Position numbers and translations under genes: made by a program. A stretch of 64,000 bases of DNA from a bacterium (Candidatus Blackallbacteria) CG13_big_fil_rev_8_21_14_2_50_49_14 (GTDB lineage: Bacteria; Cyanobacteriota; Sericytochromatia; UBA7694). Below are positions 1 to 9,437 of this stretch, piece after piece; position 1 is the stretch's first letter, and every line of letters starts with the position of its first letter. The DNA lies in NCBI GenBank assembly GCA_002783405.1, contig PFGG01000045.1:51422-115421 (forward strand), in the 5' to 3' direction. The notes under the pieces are model-generated. The model worked only from the letters and a program-made list of their open reading frames with translations, was not told the DNA's origin and did not search any database.

Positions 1-69
1 AATTTTTGAGTATGTCCAAGCTCTGAAAAGAGTCTCAAAGAACGGGTTTAATCCCCATATCGCTCTGTT

Positions 70-978
70 CTAAGTCTCGAAAGCATTCTCAGACGCTGTG
101 ATTTGTTCTGCAATAGCTTGAATTTTTTCAATAGAGACATAGTGTTGACGATTTTTATGCCAGCTCAAAATTCCCTGATAAAACACCTTATTACAACGTT
201 GAAGAATTTGCATTTCATGATCTGCAACCCTATCTGCTACGGCTGCTTCGTGGGTAAGAATAGAGCCTTCACCAGCCATAGCCAATTTACGGCAAATACA
301 AATAGTGTTGACAATCAAGCGAGTCAAAGGATACTCATGCTCCAAGGTTTCACCCAGGGTATAATCGTATTTGCGGTCTTTTAACATTCGAACAAAGGGA
401 AAAACATGTTCATCATTAAAGGCTATCAGACCTTTTTGCTCTCCTTTGTAGCAATCTGCGGCCAATACAGCAGGAGAAGAAAACAGTTCGTAATTTTCGA
501 CTTCTTCAATGTTCAAGCGATGATAGCCCAGAGCAATGCTATTGGGCTGCTCAATTAAAGCCGCTGCCAATTGATGCTGAAGCACCCAATGGGATTTGAT
601 TTCAATTTCAGGAAACGCCGCAAGCAAAGCCAACAAAAACTGGCTGGTAAACAAATTGCAATCCCAGCCATTGCTCAAATAAAGGCGCAGGGTCTTCGCT
701 TCTCCCTTTTGGGTGAATTGCTGCATCGCAGACATCGTCTGATCCAGGGTCTTAAAAAATTGTGGCAAAGCATGGTTTAAACGTTGTCCAGCTTCCGTAA
801 TCACCAAGCCCTGCGCTTGTCGTTCAAAGAGTTGAACATTTAATTTTTCTTCCAATTGTGCAATTTGGTAACTTAAAGCCTGCTGGGTATAATTCAGAGC
901 TTCGGCAGCACGCGAAATATTCAATTGCTTGACCAATTCTTGAAAACTGATCAGGGCGTCTAAATTCACATCGCTCAT
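70..978 (-). CDS. LysR-family transcriptional regulator
   Basis: This 302-residue protein has the LysR layout: an N-terminal winged helix-turn-helix (about residues 7-66, with the typical run NISRAAEALNYTQQALSYQI) followed by an effector-binding region of about 210 residues. The start ATG overlaps the stop of the upstream LysR gene by four bases (ATGA), so the two are probably translated from one message. No adjacent metabolic gene points to a target or an effector. The family assignment rests on the HTH and the length and is secure; the ligand is unknown. Confidence 0.9.
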   Translation of the reverse strand: MSDVNLDALISFQELVKQLNISRAAEALNYTQQALSYQIAQLEEKLNVQLFERQAQGLVITEAGQRLNHALPQFFKTLDQTMSAMQQFTQKGEAKTLRLYLSNGWDCNLFTSQFLLALLAAFPEIEIKSHWVLQHQLAAALIEQPNSIALGYHRLNIEEVENYELFSSPAVLAADCYKGEQKGLIAFNDEHVFPFVRMLKDRKYDYTLGETLEHEYPLTRLIVNTICICRKLAMAGEGSILTHEAAVADRVADHEMQILQRCNKVFYQGILSWHKNRQHYVSIEKIQAIAEQITASENAFET

Positions 979-1865
979 ATCAGATCCTCACGTTGAAAAT
1001 GCCATTGTGCCAACTGCTCAGCAGATAAAACCTGAGCGTTCAAATGGGAATGATAAGCCAACAAAAGTGCTGGGCGCACCCTTAAAGTCTGAGGCGGCTC
1101 TGCAACCACAGCCAATTTGCCTTGACTTTGCTCTTTTTGAGTAATGCTGGCGGGTAAAAAAGCAGCCAAGGCCATGTGTTGACACATGTACTTTAAAATA
1201 TCCACATTGGGCACAATGATTTTAACCTGACGGGGATAGGCTGTTTGGTTCCAAAGCGGAAAGGGAGCTTGCAAAGCCAATGAGGACTCAATTTCACCAT
1301 AGAGATAATCCGACCAATGCCCCCCCCTGTATTGGGGATGTGAAACAATTTGAAAAGGTTCTTCAGGCCCCAGATAGAGTTCAAACTCTCGTCCTGAGAT
1401 ATAGGGCATCACCCGTTCTCCATTGAGCGAATAAGTGGTCAATACCACATCCAATAATTGTGATTGAAAGGCATCCAATAAAATATGCCAATCTCGATTG
1501 AATCCCTGTACATTAAGCAGGTACTGGGGATGCAATACACGCAGAGCAGAAACCAAAGGCAATAAAATACTTCGGCCCCAAAAATCAGACCAACCGAAGC
1601 GTATTTCGGCAGGATAAACATTATTGGATACTTGGTTAATTTTGGAAACTCCGATCAGCAGTTCCAAAGCCTGACGTTTGAAGTACTCGCCAGCATCGGT
1701 CAATTCACTCAGTTGATTATTAAACAGGGCAACGCCCAATTGTTTTTCCAATTGACGCATGTTTTTTTGTAAGGTCACAGGGGTTACGTTAAGGCTCTCA
1801 GCAGCCTGTGAAACATTCAGACAATCGGCCAGCACAGAAAAAAAGTACAGCCATTGTATTTTCAT
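975..1865 (-). CDS. LysR-family transcriptional regulator
   Basis: This 296-residue protein begins with a LysR-type helix-turn-helix (about residues 4-63, with LNVSQAAESLNVTPVTLQK) and continues into a diverged ligand-binding domain. It is the first gene of a two-gene unit; its TGA overlaps the ATG of a second LysR regulator. The two proteins are similar in length but share little beyond the HTH, so they are not a recent duplication. The C-terminal half is weakly conserved by eye, so the effector cannot be guessed. Confidence 0.85.
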   Translation of the reverse strand: MKIQWLYFFSVLADCLNVSQAAESLNVTPVTLQKNMRQLEKQLGVALFNNQLSELTDAGEYFKRQALELLIGVSKINQVSNNVYPAEIRFGWSDFWGRSILLPLVSALRVLHPQYLLNVQGFNRDWHILLDAFQSQLLDVVLTTYSLNGERVMPYISGREFELYLGPEEPFQIVSHPQYRGGHWSDYLYGEIESSLALQAPFPLWNQTAYPRQVKIIVPNVDILKYMCQHMALAAFLPASITQKEQSQGKLAVVAEPPQTLRVRPALLLAYHSHLNAQVLSAEQLAQWHFQREDLI

Positions 1866-2033
1866 TTTTTAAGCGTATCCTAACAGCAAGAGTAACGGAA
1901 CGAATAAATCAAGCCCTGCGGATCCAGCACTGAATTGAGTTTATCATAGCGTATATGCTCCCCAAAACGCTTGCTCCTGTAAACACTCCAATCGCCTGTT
2001 TAGACACGTTTCAGAGGGTCTCAAACGAAGTTT

Positions 2034-3065
2034 CTAATCTGCCGTGTTTCTATTTTCACTGAGTTCCCCGCAGAGATTGACCTGCATCAGTTCACGGGTA
2101 CGCTCCGGGCTATAGCCCACAGTCAAGAGGTAATAGAGTTTGGCCAAGGCCGCTTCTGCGGTCATATCCCCGCCGCCAATCACCCCCACCTCAGCCAAAG
2201 CGCGACCGGCTGCATAACTGGTAATTTCAACACCGCCCTTCAGACATTGGGTAACATCGACAATCACCACGCCCCGTTCTGTAGCTTCTGCCAGAACGCG
2301 GAGAAAATCGGGGTCACGGGCGGGGCCATTGCCCAGCCCATAGGCCTCTAAAATCAAACCCTGCAAAGGCGGCTGCAGCATATTTTCAAGCACCTGGGCC
2401 GAGATGCCGGGAAAGAGGCGCAAAGCCCCCACGGTGGCTTTATTCAGGGCCTGCACATGCAAATTGGGGGGTGTCACCGGCACCGGCCGAATTTCAGGCC
2501 AGCGAATCTCGATTTCAATACCGGCAGTACCCAAGAGCGGGTAATTGGGGGAGGCAAAAGCTTGAAACCCCTTGGCATCAACTTTAACGGCCCGACAGCC
2601 GCGCAAGAGTTTCCCGCCAAAGAAGAGACAGACTTCTGGAATCGCATATTGCGATGCGATCAGCAGCGAGGTGATCAGATTATCGCGGGCATCATTGCGA
2701 ATTTCACAGAGCGGAATTTGCGAACCCGTCAAAAGAACAGGCTTGCGCAATCCCTGCAACATAAAGGGCAGAGCCGAAGCGGTATAGGCCATCGTATCGG
2801 TTCCGTGCAGCACGATAAAGCCATCGTAATCGTCATAATGGCTGGCGATATCCTCGGCAATTACCAGCCAGTCATCAGGGTGCATATTGGCTGAATCGAG
2901 CAGATTCGGGTATTCGTGGATTTCAAATTCTGGCATGCCCGCCTGATTAAACATCGGCATAAGTTCCATTTGGGCCTGAAGATAACCGGGCTCGGGACGA
3001 TAGCCCTGGGGGGTATTCATCATGCCGATCGTGCCGCCATTATAGGCAATATAAATCCGTTTCAT
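2034..3065 (-). CDS. ansA: Type I (cytoplasmic) L-asparaginase
   Basis: This protein would hydrolyse L-asparagine to aspartate and ammonia in the cytoplasm. It has 343 residues, as usual for the family, with no signal peptide. The N-terminal active-site loop reads YNGGTIGMM (catalytic Thr in GGTIG) and the second signature HGTDTMAYTASAL lies near residue 86, followed by LLTGSQIPL. Its ATG overlaps the stop of the upstream FHA-GAF-Nudix gene by one base (TGATG), so the pair is translationally coupled. It is unrelated in fold to the Ntn-type isoaspartyl peptidase at 53894-54718, so the window carries two asparagine or isoaspartyl hydrolases of different origin. Confidence 0.9.
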   Translation of the reverse strand: MKRIYIAYNGGTIGMMNTPQGYRPEPGYLQAQMELMPMFNQAGMPEFEIHEYPNLLDSANMHPDDWLVIAEDIASHYDDYDGFIVLHGTDTMAYTASALPFMLQGLRKPVLLTGSQIPLCEIRNDARDNLITSLLIASQYAIPEVCLFFGGKLLRGCRAVKVDAKGFQAFASPNYPLLGTAGIEIEIRWPEIRPVPVTPPNLHVQALNKATVGALRLFPGISAQVLENMLQPPLQGLILEAYGLGNGPARDPDFLRVLAEATERGVVIVDVTQCLKGGVEITSYAAGRALAEVGVIGGGDMTAEAALAKLYYLLTVGYSPERTRELMQVNLCGELSENRNTAD

Positions 3066-4522
3066 CAGGCCTGAGTGCCTGATTCACGCAACTTGAGTAA
3101 ATCTGAAAGAATACCTTCAAAATATTTTTTATCTTTGGCATGGGTCAAGAGCTCTGTCGCTGATTCCAGGGGAACCCACCGCGCTTCAGGATTATCTGGG
3201 TCTTGAGGTTTGAGTTCTTCCTGTTCAGTGGTAAAGAGGTACATATAGATGGTTTTAACTTCCCCCCTGTCCTCTGTTCCCTCAGAATTCAGTGCAGTGC
3301 GCTGATAAGATGGCAAAGGCCGGTTTAAGCGCAGAAATTCAATCCCGGATTCTTCAAAGATTTCCCTTTGAGCAGTCACGGCAGGCTCTTCTCCCACCTC
3401 AATTTTACCCTTGGGCAAAGACCAGGAGGTGCCTTTTTGACTCACGATCAGCACCTCCCCTTTGCTATTGAGAACCACGCCCCCAGAAGAATAGGTATGC
3501 GCAATCGGCGTGGGTTGAGGAACCGCTTTCGGTTTTTCTGCTTCTGGTTCTTCCAACAGCACAGTTGGATCTAGAATACTGAGTTTACGGGTCAAGGCCT
3601 GGTGGCGTTCTTCCAAGTTTTTATGCGCCAGATTAAGTTGTTCAAGCTCTTCCTGTTGCTTGTTTTTTTCAGCCTGTAAATCAGCATAGCGCTTCGCATT
3701 GACAATCGCAATCGCTGCCTGATCAGCCAAATAATCAAAGAGAAACTGATCCACATCGGTAAAATTATTCATGAGCTGTTTTGCATCGGCATAAAACAAC
3801 CCAATTACGCGTTCTCTCAGCATCAGGGGGGCACACATCGCCGAATAGATTTTCTGCGACATCATGCTTTCACTGTGACCTAAAACCTGGGGATTGTCTG
3901 AATTAAGACGTACAATCGTATGCTTTTCACTCAAAGCGTCTTTGAGAATCGAGTGGCTGATATCCGCCTGGCCGGATTCCGCTTTTTCCTTATCAATACG
4001 GTAGGTGGTCGCGTATTTCCAGAGGATCTTCTCATGCGTATCTGTCAGCACAATAAACCCTCTTTCTGCGCCAATTAGCCCCAAACCTTCCTTGAGAATA
4101 TTGAGCAGAATCATGTCCAGATTGTTGAGGGTGAGAATGGATTGCGTTACTTTTTTCAGGCGCATCAGATCATCTTTGTGGATAAAGTGCCTTTGCATAT
4201 CCATCATGGTGTTTTGGCGGGGATCGGGCCCTGTTTCTTCGCTATAGACCAAATGAATATCGCTGGAGATTTGAATCCGATCATTCACTTCAAGTTGTTT
4301 TTGTTTGACCCTGACACCATTCACAAAGACATAATTGGTAGAGTTGAGATCCTGAACCGTATAATGCCCGTTTTCAAGAAATATCCGGGCATGGTTGCGT
4401 GAAACCTTGGGGTGATCAAATACAAGATCATTGTCTTTGCTTCTCCCAATCGACAGCACAGGCTTGTCCATGGGATATTTTTTGACAATATCATTGCCTT
4501 TTAGGTGTGTTAAGAATTTCAT
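3065..4522 (-). CDS. FHA-GAF-Nudix fusion protein
   Basis: This 485-residue protein joins three domains. An FHA phosphothreonine-binding domain (about residues 20-95) has the GR, S..H and N core seen in SIGRSKDNDLVF and SRNHARI. A GAF sensor domain follows (about 120-275), then a coiled coil rich in E, K and Q (about 280-315), and a C-terminal Nudix hydrolase domain (about 345-475). The Nudix box is complete: G, five residues, E, seven residues, then REIFEESGI. This suggests a nucleoside-diphosphate-X hydrolase controlled by phosphoprotein binding and a small ligand. The substrate cannot be predicted. It is co-transcribed with ansA, the only clue to its role. Confidence 0.85.
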   Translation of the reverse strand: MKFLTHLKGNDIVKKYPMDKPVLSIGRSKDNDLVFDHPKVSRNHARIFLENGHYTVQDLNSTNYVFVNGVRVKQKQLEVNDRIQISSDIHLVYSEETGPDPRQNTMMDMQRHFIHKDDLMRLKKVTQSILTLNNLDMILLNILKEGLGLIGAERGFIVLTDTHEKILWKYATTYRIDKEKAESGQADISHSILKDALSEKHTIVRLNSDNPQVLGHSESMMSQKIYSAMCAPLMLRERVIGLFYADAKQLMNNFTDVDQFLFDYLADQAAIAIVNAKRYADLQAEKNKQQEELEQLNLAHKNLEERHQALTRKLSILDPTVLLEEPEAEKPKAVPQPTPIAHTYSSGGVVLNSKGEVLIVSQKGTSWSLPKGKIEVGEEPAVTAQREIFEESGIEFLRLNRPLPSYQRTALNSEGTEDRGEVKTIYMYLFTTEQEELKPQDPDNPEARWVPLESATELLTHAKDKKYFEGILSDLLKLRESGTQA

Positions 4523-4599
4523 CAGTGGATCATCTGACTCTCAGGAATTTTAACGCCTATTGTACACAATCCTGAGCCTGAAAGGAATCCCGCAGAAAT

Positions 4600-5892
4600 T
4601 TAAAGCAGAGCGCGTGGGCCGTCAATCATGCCATTGCCAAACTGCTCATCAAAACCAGGCGCACCCAAGTCAATCGCAGTGCCCTCCAAACGGGTTTTGA
4701 TCTGGGCGGGGGTCAGCTGGGGGTGACGGCTGCGAATCAAGCCGACCAAACCAGCCACAATCGGGGCCGCCATGGAGGTGCCATCCATAAAATCGTATTG
4801 GGTCTGATACCCTTCATTTTGGGTCATATAGACAGAAGTCTGAGGCATGGTAGAAAGAATCTGAACGCCTGGAGCAACCACAGACACCCAAGAGCCAAAA
4901 TTTGAAAAACCAGCCAATTGGCGGGAATTGTCGACAGCGCCCACTGAAATCACACCGGGAATGGCTGCCGGATAGCGCAGTTCATTGGTGGATTCATTGC
5001 CTGCGGCCACCACCACGGGCACATTGCGGGAAAAAGCATAGCGAACAGCCCGTTCGAGGGTAGGATCTGACTGAGGACCACCCAAACTCATATTAATCAC
5101 CTGGGCGCCATGATCGACAGCCCAGACAATGCCAATCGCAACATCGAAAGCATTGCCTGCCCCTTCGGCATCCAATGCTTTAACGGGCATCAGTTTACAA
5201 CGGGGGCAGGTTCCAGAGACCCCTTCACGGTTATCACCCACAGCAGCGGCAATGCCTGAGGCATGGGTGCCATGGCCATTGTCATCCTGAGGAGGGGTTT
5301 GACCTTGAGAGAGCACATTGTAACCAGAGACAAGATTGGCACGCAGATCCGGGTGAGAAAGATCTGCGCCACTGTCAATCACCGCGATAATCACACGGGG
5401 ATCGCCCAGGGAGAGATCCCAGGCCTTGCCCATGCCGATAATCCCCAACCCCTTCTGTTCAGAAGAGCGGGGGTCGTTGACTGTAAATTTATTGGTATAT
5501 ACCGGGTTGGGCCCCGCATATTGCACATAAGGATCCTGTTTCAGAGAGTTCATCACCTGGGCAGTGGCCATGGCAGGATTCAATTGTTGGTAAAGCGCTT
5601 CGCCCATGGGCGAAACTTTCAGCAGGCGCAGGCCATGGGCCTGAGCAAACTGTTGCAAAAGCGTGGGATGGGTGCGGGTTTTAAAACTGACAATGACTTG
5701 GCCTGGCACATACTGGGCACGGGCAGCGCTCGCACGGTTGAGACGGGAGACAGCAGCAGTGGGAAGCGTATTGGAAGGCGCTGAAAGCGTCAATTCAGGA
5801 GCCATGCGGCCACAGGCCACCAGGCTGATTCCCGCCAAAGCGGCTGTCATCGTTTTTTTGAAGTTCTGCATGAGCTGTTTTTTCATTGTCAT
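4600..5892 (-). CDS. Subtilisin-like serine protease, predicted lipoprotein
   Basis: This is a 430-residue S8-family endopeptidase. An N-terminal signal peptide ends in a lipobox (SLVAC, Cys27), so the protein is probably membrane-anchored outside the cytoplasm. Residues 60-135 look like a fervidolysin-type propeptide (YVPGQVIVSF). The catalytic triad is intact: Asp173 in VIDSG, His207 in NGHGTH and Ser373 in GTSMAAP, with the oxyanion Asn near 299 (AAGN). The upstream gene on the same strand is a second, diverged subtilase. Substrates are unknown; surface protein turnover is a reasonable guess only. Confidence 0.92.
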   Translation of the reverse strand: MTMKKQLMQNFKKTMTAALAGISLVACGRMAPELTLSAPSNTLPTAAVSRLNRASAARAQYVPGQVIVSFKTRTHPTLLQQFAQAHGLRLLKVSPMGEALYQQLNPAMATAQVMNSLKQDPYVQYAGPNPVYTNKFTVNDPRSSEQKGLGIIGMGKAWDLSLGDPRVIIAVIDSGADLSHPDLRANLVSGYNVLSQGQTPPQDDNGHGTHASGIAAAVGDNREGVSGTCPRCKLMPVKALDAEGAGNAFDVAIGIVWAVDHGAQVINMSLGGPQSDPTLERAVRYAFSRNVPVVVAAGNESTNELRYPAAIPGVISVGAVDNSRQLAGFSNFGSWVSVVAPGVQILSTMPQTSVYMTQNEGYQTQYDFMDGTSMAAPIVAGLVGLIRSRHPQLTPAQIKTRLEGTAIDLGAPGFDEQFGNGMIDGPRALL

Positions 5893-5983
5893 CTTATTCT
5901 CTCTTCACGCCAGTGCTTATGCAAAGATTATAGCCTGAAAAGCGCTAAAACTTTCGAACCCTTAAAAAGAATATTACTATTTC

Positions 5984-7429
5984 TTATCTTCGAGATAAAG
6001 AACGGGAGGCACGTAAAGCACTTAAAGCGGCAGAAGGGGCTGCAGGATCCGCAGGAGGCTGCGCTGGATTCATGCCTGCAGCCAGGGCTTGAAGAGAGGC
6101 ATCAATCTGAATGCGCCCCGAACCGAAGAGACGGGCATCGCCAACCGGCTTCGCAGTCCGGGTTATCAATTCTTTGACCTGTTCTGCTTTTAAGCCAGGA
6201 TTCATGCTTAAAAGCAAAGCGGCCTGAGCTGTTACAATCGGACAGGCCATCGAGGTACCGCTCATGGCAGAGTAAAATACATCAATACCATTCTGTGACA
6301 TGGCATTGGTCAAATAGGTCGGCGTGGTCGACATAATATCGACACCAGGGGCCATGACATCAATCCGCTCATCGTGGTTGGTGAAATCCGCGAGCCAGTC
6401 TTTGCTATCGGTTGCGCCCACCGCCAGAACACCGGGAAGATTGGCAGGGAAACCGGTATGGGTAAAAGAGTTTCCAGCAGCCGCTACAATCAAAACTCCC
6501 TTAGACTGCGCATATTCAATCGCAAGTTGAATCGGCTTGCTTTGATCGCCCCCCCCTAAACTGAGATTGATCACCCGCGCCCCTTTGTCAGTGGCATAGG
6601 TAATTCCTTGGGCAATCGCAAAAGCTGAACCCCAGCCTTCCTGGTTCAAGGCTTTGATATTCAAAACCTTAACCATCGGCGCAATCCCAGCCACACCGGT
6701 CTGGTTATCTGCTAAAGCAGCGATGATACCCGCTACATGGGTGCCATGGCCCAACTGGTCGAGGGGATCATCATCAACCGTATCGGGAGAGCCGATGCCA
6801 TTGGGGCCAGAAACATCTTCGGCCATGAAGTCCATGCCATTGATAATTTGTCCTTTCAAATCAGGGTGACGGTAATCTACCCCGCTATCGACCACAGCCA
6901 CCAGGATTTCCTGTTTACTGCGCATCAGCCCCCACGCTTGGGGAATTCCGATTTTGGGCAAAGCCCACTGCAAAGGATAAAAGGCATCAGAAAGAGGAGC
7001 TGCTGCAGTCGACTGTCTGAAAACAGGAACCTGAGGAGCAGCCAAGGCAGTATAGCGTGGGTTACGGGCGACACTTGCCACTTCAGGAAGGCTTTTCAAT
7101 TTTGAAACCGCTTGATCACTCTGGGCCTGAGACTGAAATTTCAAAAGCGCGAATTTGTCTCCTTGAATGGTCAGAGGCTGGGCATGGGTTAAACCGGGCA
7201 GAACAGGAGTCTGTTGGGCTTGGGTGGCAAAACCACTGCGGTACTCGACCACTACTTCAGCGGGAAGAAATGGAGACTGCTTTTTCGTGACCCACTTGGC
7301 CTGAACACGGGCAGGGGCAACCTGACGGGTCGGAATCGCAGACAAAGGCGCTTGAAGACCGGAAGAACAGGCTGTCAAAACCAGAAAAGAAGCTGAAATG
7401 GTTGAAGCTGAAAAAAGCTTTGATTTCAT
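5984..7429 (-). CDS. Subtilisin-like serine protease, predicted lipoprotein
   Basis: This 481-residue S8 protease carries a lipoprotein signal peptide (VLTAC, Cys21), a propeptide-like region (about 55-130) and a complete catalytic triad: Asp181 in VVDSG, His228 in LGHGTH and Ser393 in GTSMACP, with oxyanion Asn320. A low-complexity Ala/Pro/Ser/Arg tail follows the catalytic domain. It lies 91 bases upstream of the other subtilase and is divergent from the pilin operon, whose promoter shares the 7430-7668 gap. The two proteases share domain order but differ in loops and tails, so they are old paralogues. Confidence 0.92.
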   Translation of the reverse strand: MKSKLFSASTISASFLVLTACSSGLQAPLSAIPTRQVAPARVQAKWVTKKQSPFLPAEVVVEYRSGFATQAQQTPVLPGLTHAQPLTIQGDKFALLKFQSQAQSDQAVSKLKSLPEVASVARNPRYTALAAPQVPVFRQSTAAAPLSDAFYPLQWALPKIGIPQAWGLMRSKQEILVAVVDSGVDYRHPDLKGQIINGMDFMAEDVSGPNGIGSPDTVDDDPLDQLGHGTHVAGIIAALADNQTGVAGIAPMVKVLNIKALNQEGWGSAFAIAQGITYATDKGARVINLSLGGGDQSKPIQLAIEYAQSKGVLIVAAAGNSFTHTGFPANLPGVLAVGATDSKDWLADFTNHDERIDVMAPGVDIMSTTPTYLTNAMSQNGIDVFYSAMSGTSMACPIVTAQAALLLSMNPGLKAEQVKELITRTAKPVGDARLFGSGRIQIDASLQALAAGMNPAQPPADPAAPSAALSALRASRSLSRR

Positions 7430-7571
7430 AAAAAGAAGACTCCGACTACGCTTTTGATAAAAATCATATCGGAAAAAAAACCAAAGAGATTGCTTAGACT
7501 AAACAAAACTTAGAAAAAAGTTAGTCATTACTTAATAACTTAATATTTTGTAATATTTATCAGAGACCCAA

Positions 7572-7600
7572 TTGACTTGCAAACTATTAATTGTTAAGAT
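7572..7600 (+). promoter_or_regulatory. Probable sigma-70 promoter of the pilin operon
   Basis: TTGACT (7572-7577) and TAAGAT (7595-7600) are separated by 17 bases, about 70 bases upstream of the first pilin gene. The surrounding 7430-7668 gap is AT-rich. This is a consensus match only, with no experimental support. Confidence 0.5.
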
Positions 7601-7668
7601 TTGTATATCAGGTAAAGTTAAGTTTTGTAAACAAAAATTTAGTTTTACAAAGGGAGAGGAACAAGGAA

Positions 7669-9426
7669 ATGAAAAACAGTGTGATTCGCAAAAGACAAAA
7701 AGGTTTAACTTTGATTGAAATGCTGACCGCCACGAGCATTCTCATGACAGTCAGTTTGGGCATGGCAACATTTATCCCTGCCAGTTTTAAGAACAATGAT
7801 CGCAACAAACGTCAAATCGTCAGCACCCAGATCATTAACCAGGTCATGGAAGAAATCAACCGCCAGGAATTTAATACCATCAATGCAGGTACAGAACCCG
7901 AAAGGGCTCAGAATGAACCCCTGATTACCGTTCTGGATACCCGAGGCAATGATGTAAGTATAGACACCACAGTTTCACCGCCCCTGGTCACAGGCAATAC
8001 CATCAGCATGGGTGACAGCTCAAACCCTTTGACCTATCCGCGCCTGATCAGCATGAACAACGTCAACTACCGTGTCGATCTGCTGGTTCAAAAAGGACCT
8101 TTTGATCAAATTGCAAGTCTTTCACCAGCCCAAAGCGATAACAAACTTTCAGATTTTCTGGTGCCTCCCGCCCTGGCCGGCAACAATGCGAGTCTCTCAA
8201 TCCAAATGACGCCATCCACGGCTATCGGTTATAAAAATACCACTCCCTTCCAATTCAGCAGCAGTTGCTCAGGTTGCCCTCCCGAAAGATTCCGTCAATA
8301 CAATTGGAATTTTGGCGTCGGCGAAGGCAATAATTCTGGAGATGCGGCCCCAGTCAAAACCTTCAGTGTCCCAGGCAGCAACAAAGAAGTCTTTCTCACG
8401 ATTACAGACACAAGAGACCCCAGTTGGGCCGTCAGCACCCGCAGATATCTCACCATCAAAGAATCGGCTGTTACGGTAGAAGTTATTCCCAATGCGCCAG
8501 AAACCGGAGAAACCGTCACGTTCAGAGCCACCTGCAGTACAGACAACAATATGGATTGCGGCAGCAGCCCTCAGTTTGTCTGGACCTTTGGAGATGGACA
8601 ATCCCAAACCGGCCAAACCGTGACCCACGTCTATCAGGAATCGGGAAACTATACCCCCGCAGTGACAGTGACAGGGGGAGCAGATCCCACAGCCAGTCAA
8701 CCCATCAGCGTCTCTCCGGCAGGCGGTCGCCAGGCAATTATCAATCTCAATCCAGGAAGCACAGGGATCGCAGGGCCCTTAGATAATTCGGAAACCACAA
8801 ATTTTCAATTTGAAACCACCAGCCGACATCTGGCAGATACTGGTGCCAGCGCAGTAGTTTACAAACTCAATTTTGGCGATGGAAGTCCAGAAGTGGAATT
8901 GAGAGACGAAAACCCCAATGATAGCAGCTTTCCCTCCAGCAACCACCGCTATCTGTTGGGAGGAGACTATAAGGTCAGCATGACAGCCACCCCCGTCGGC
9001 GGCACAGATACCAGTCCAGTCATAACCAGCACCACCGTTCACGCCCAATCCAAAGTCGAAATTCTGACCTCAACCACCACCGTCAATGTCGGTCAACAGA
9101 TTCGCTTTGACACCACTGCCTTGGGGACAGGTCAAAACCCTGCCTATAACTGGAGTTTTGGAGATGGTCAGAACCAAGTAAACTATGCAGGCATGAGCTA
9201 CCATACCTTCGCTGAACCCGGTCTTTATGACGTAAGCGTTCAGGTAGAAGGGGGCACACGGCCTTCTGCAGTCAAACAGATCCAGGTGGTCACCATAAAC
9301 GGCACAGGCCATGATCAAGCCGAAATGAAAAAAATAACGGTCTTTATCTCACCCTGGACAGGCAAAGGGAATCAGCAAAAAATCAATACCAGCTCCGTCT
9401 TTTTTCTGGGCCAAGCGAAACGATAA
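7669..9426 (+). CDS. Type IV prepilin-like protein with four PKD-type domains
   Basis: This 585-residue protein starts with a class III prepilin signal (basic leader, then KGLTLIEMLTATSIL with Glu at +5 of the mature form), so it should be processed by prepilin peptidase and enter a pilus or pseudopilus. Beyond the pilin helix and a disulfide-type loop (CSGC) it carries four PKD-like beta-sandwiches, marked by FG-x-G cores near residues 212, 305, 400 and 495 (for example WTFGDGQ and YNWSFGDGQ). A longer reading frame begins at a TTG at 7591, but the ATG at 7669 follows a good AGGGAGAGG ribosome site and places the leader correctly. It heads a three-gene minor-pilin operon. Confidence 0.85.
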   Translation: MKNSVIRKRQKGLTLIEMLTATSILMTVSLGMATFIPASFKNNDRNKRQIVSTQIINQVMEEINRQEFNTINAGTEPERAQNEPLITVLDTRGNDVSIDTTVSPPLVTGNTISMGDSSNPLTYPRLISMNNVNYRVDLLVQKGPFDQIASLSPAQSDNKLSDFLVPPALAGNNASLSIQMTPSTAIGYKNTTPFQFSSSCSGCPPERFRQYNWNFGVGEGNNSGDAAPVKTFSVPGSNKEVFLTITDTRDPSWAVSTRRYLTIKESAVTVEVIPNAPETGETVTFRATCSTDNNMDCGSSPQFVWTFGDGQSQTGQTVTHVYQESGNYTPAVTVTGGADPTASQPISVSPAGGRQAIINLNPGSTGIAGPLDNSETTNFQFETTSRHLADTGASAVVYKLNFGDGSPEVELRDENPNDSSFPSSNHRYLLGGDYKVSMTATPVGGTDTSPVITSTTVHAQSKVEILTSTTTVNVGQQIRFDTTALGTGQNPAYNWSFGDGQNQVNYAGMSYHTFAEPGLYDVSVQVEGGTRPSAVKQIQVVTINGTGHDQAEMKKITVFISPWTGKGNQQKINTSSVFFLGQAKR

Positions 9427-9437
9427 GGGGAAAAACA

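Noticed and set aside
103..384. Plus-strand frame of 93 codons inside the first LysR gene
   Set aside because: It lies entirely opposite a well-supported regulator gene and has no ribosome site or family similarity.
4540..4576. CTCAGGA...TCCTGAG inverted repeat between two minus-strand genes
   Set aside because: A seven-base stem with a 23-base loop; insufficient for a terminator call.
5263..5784. Plus-strand frame of 173 codons opposite the subtilase gene
   Set aside because: It is a shadow frame of a gene with an intact catalytic triad and has an implausible composition.
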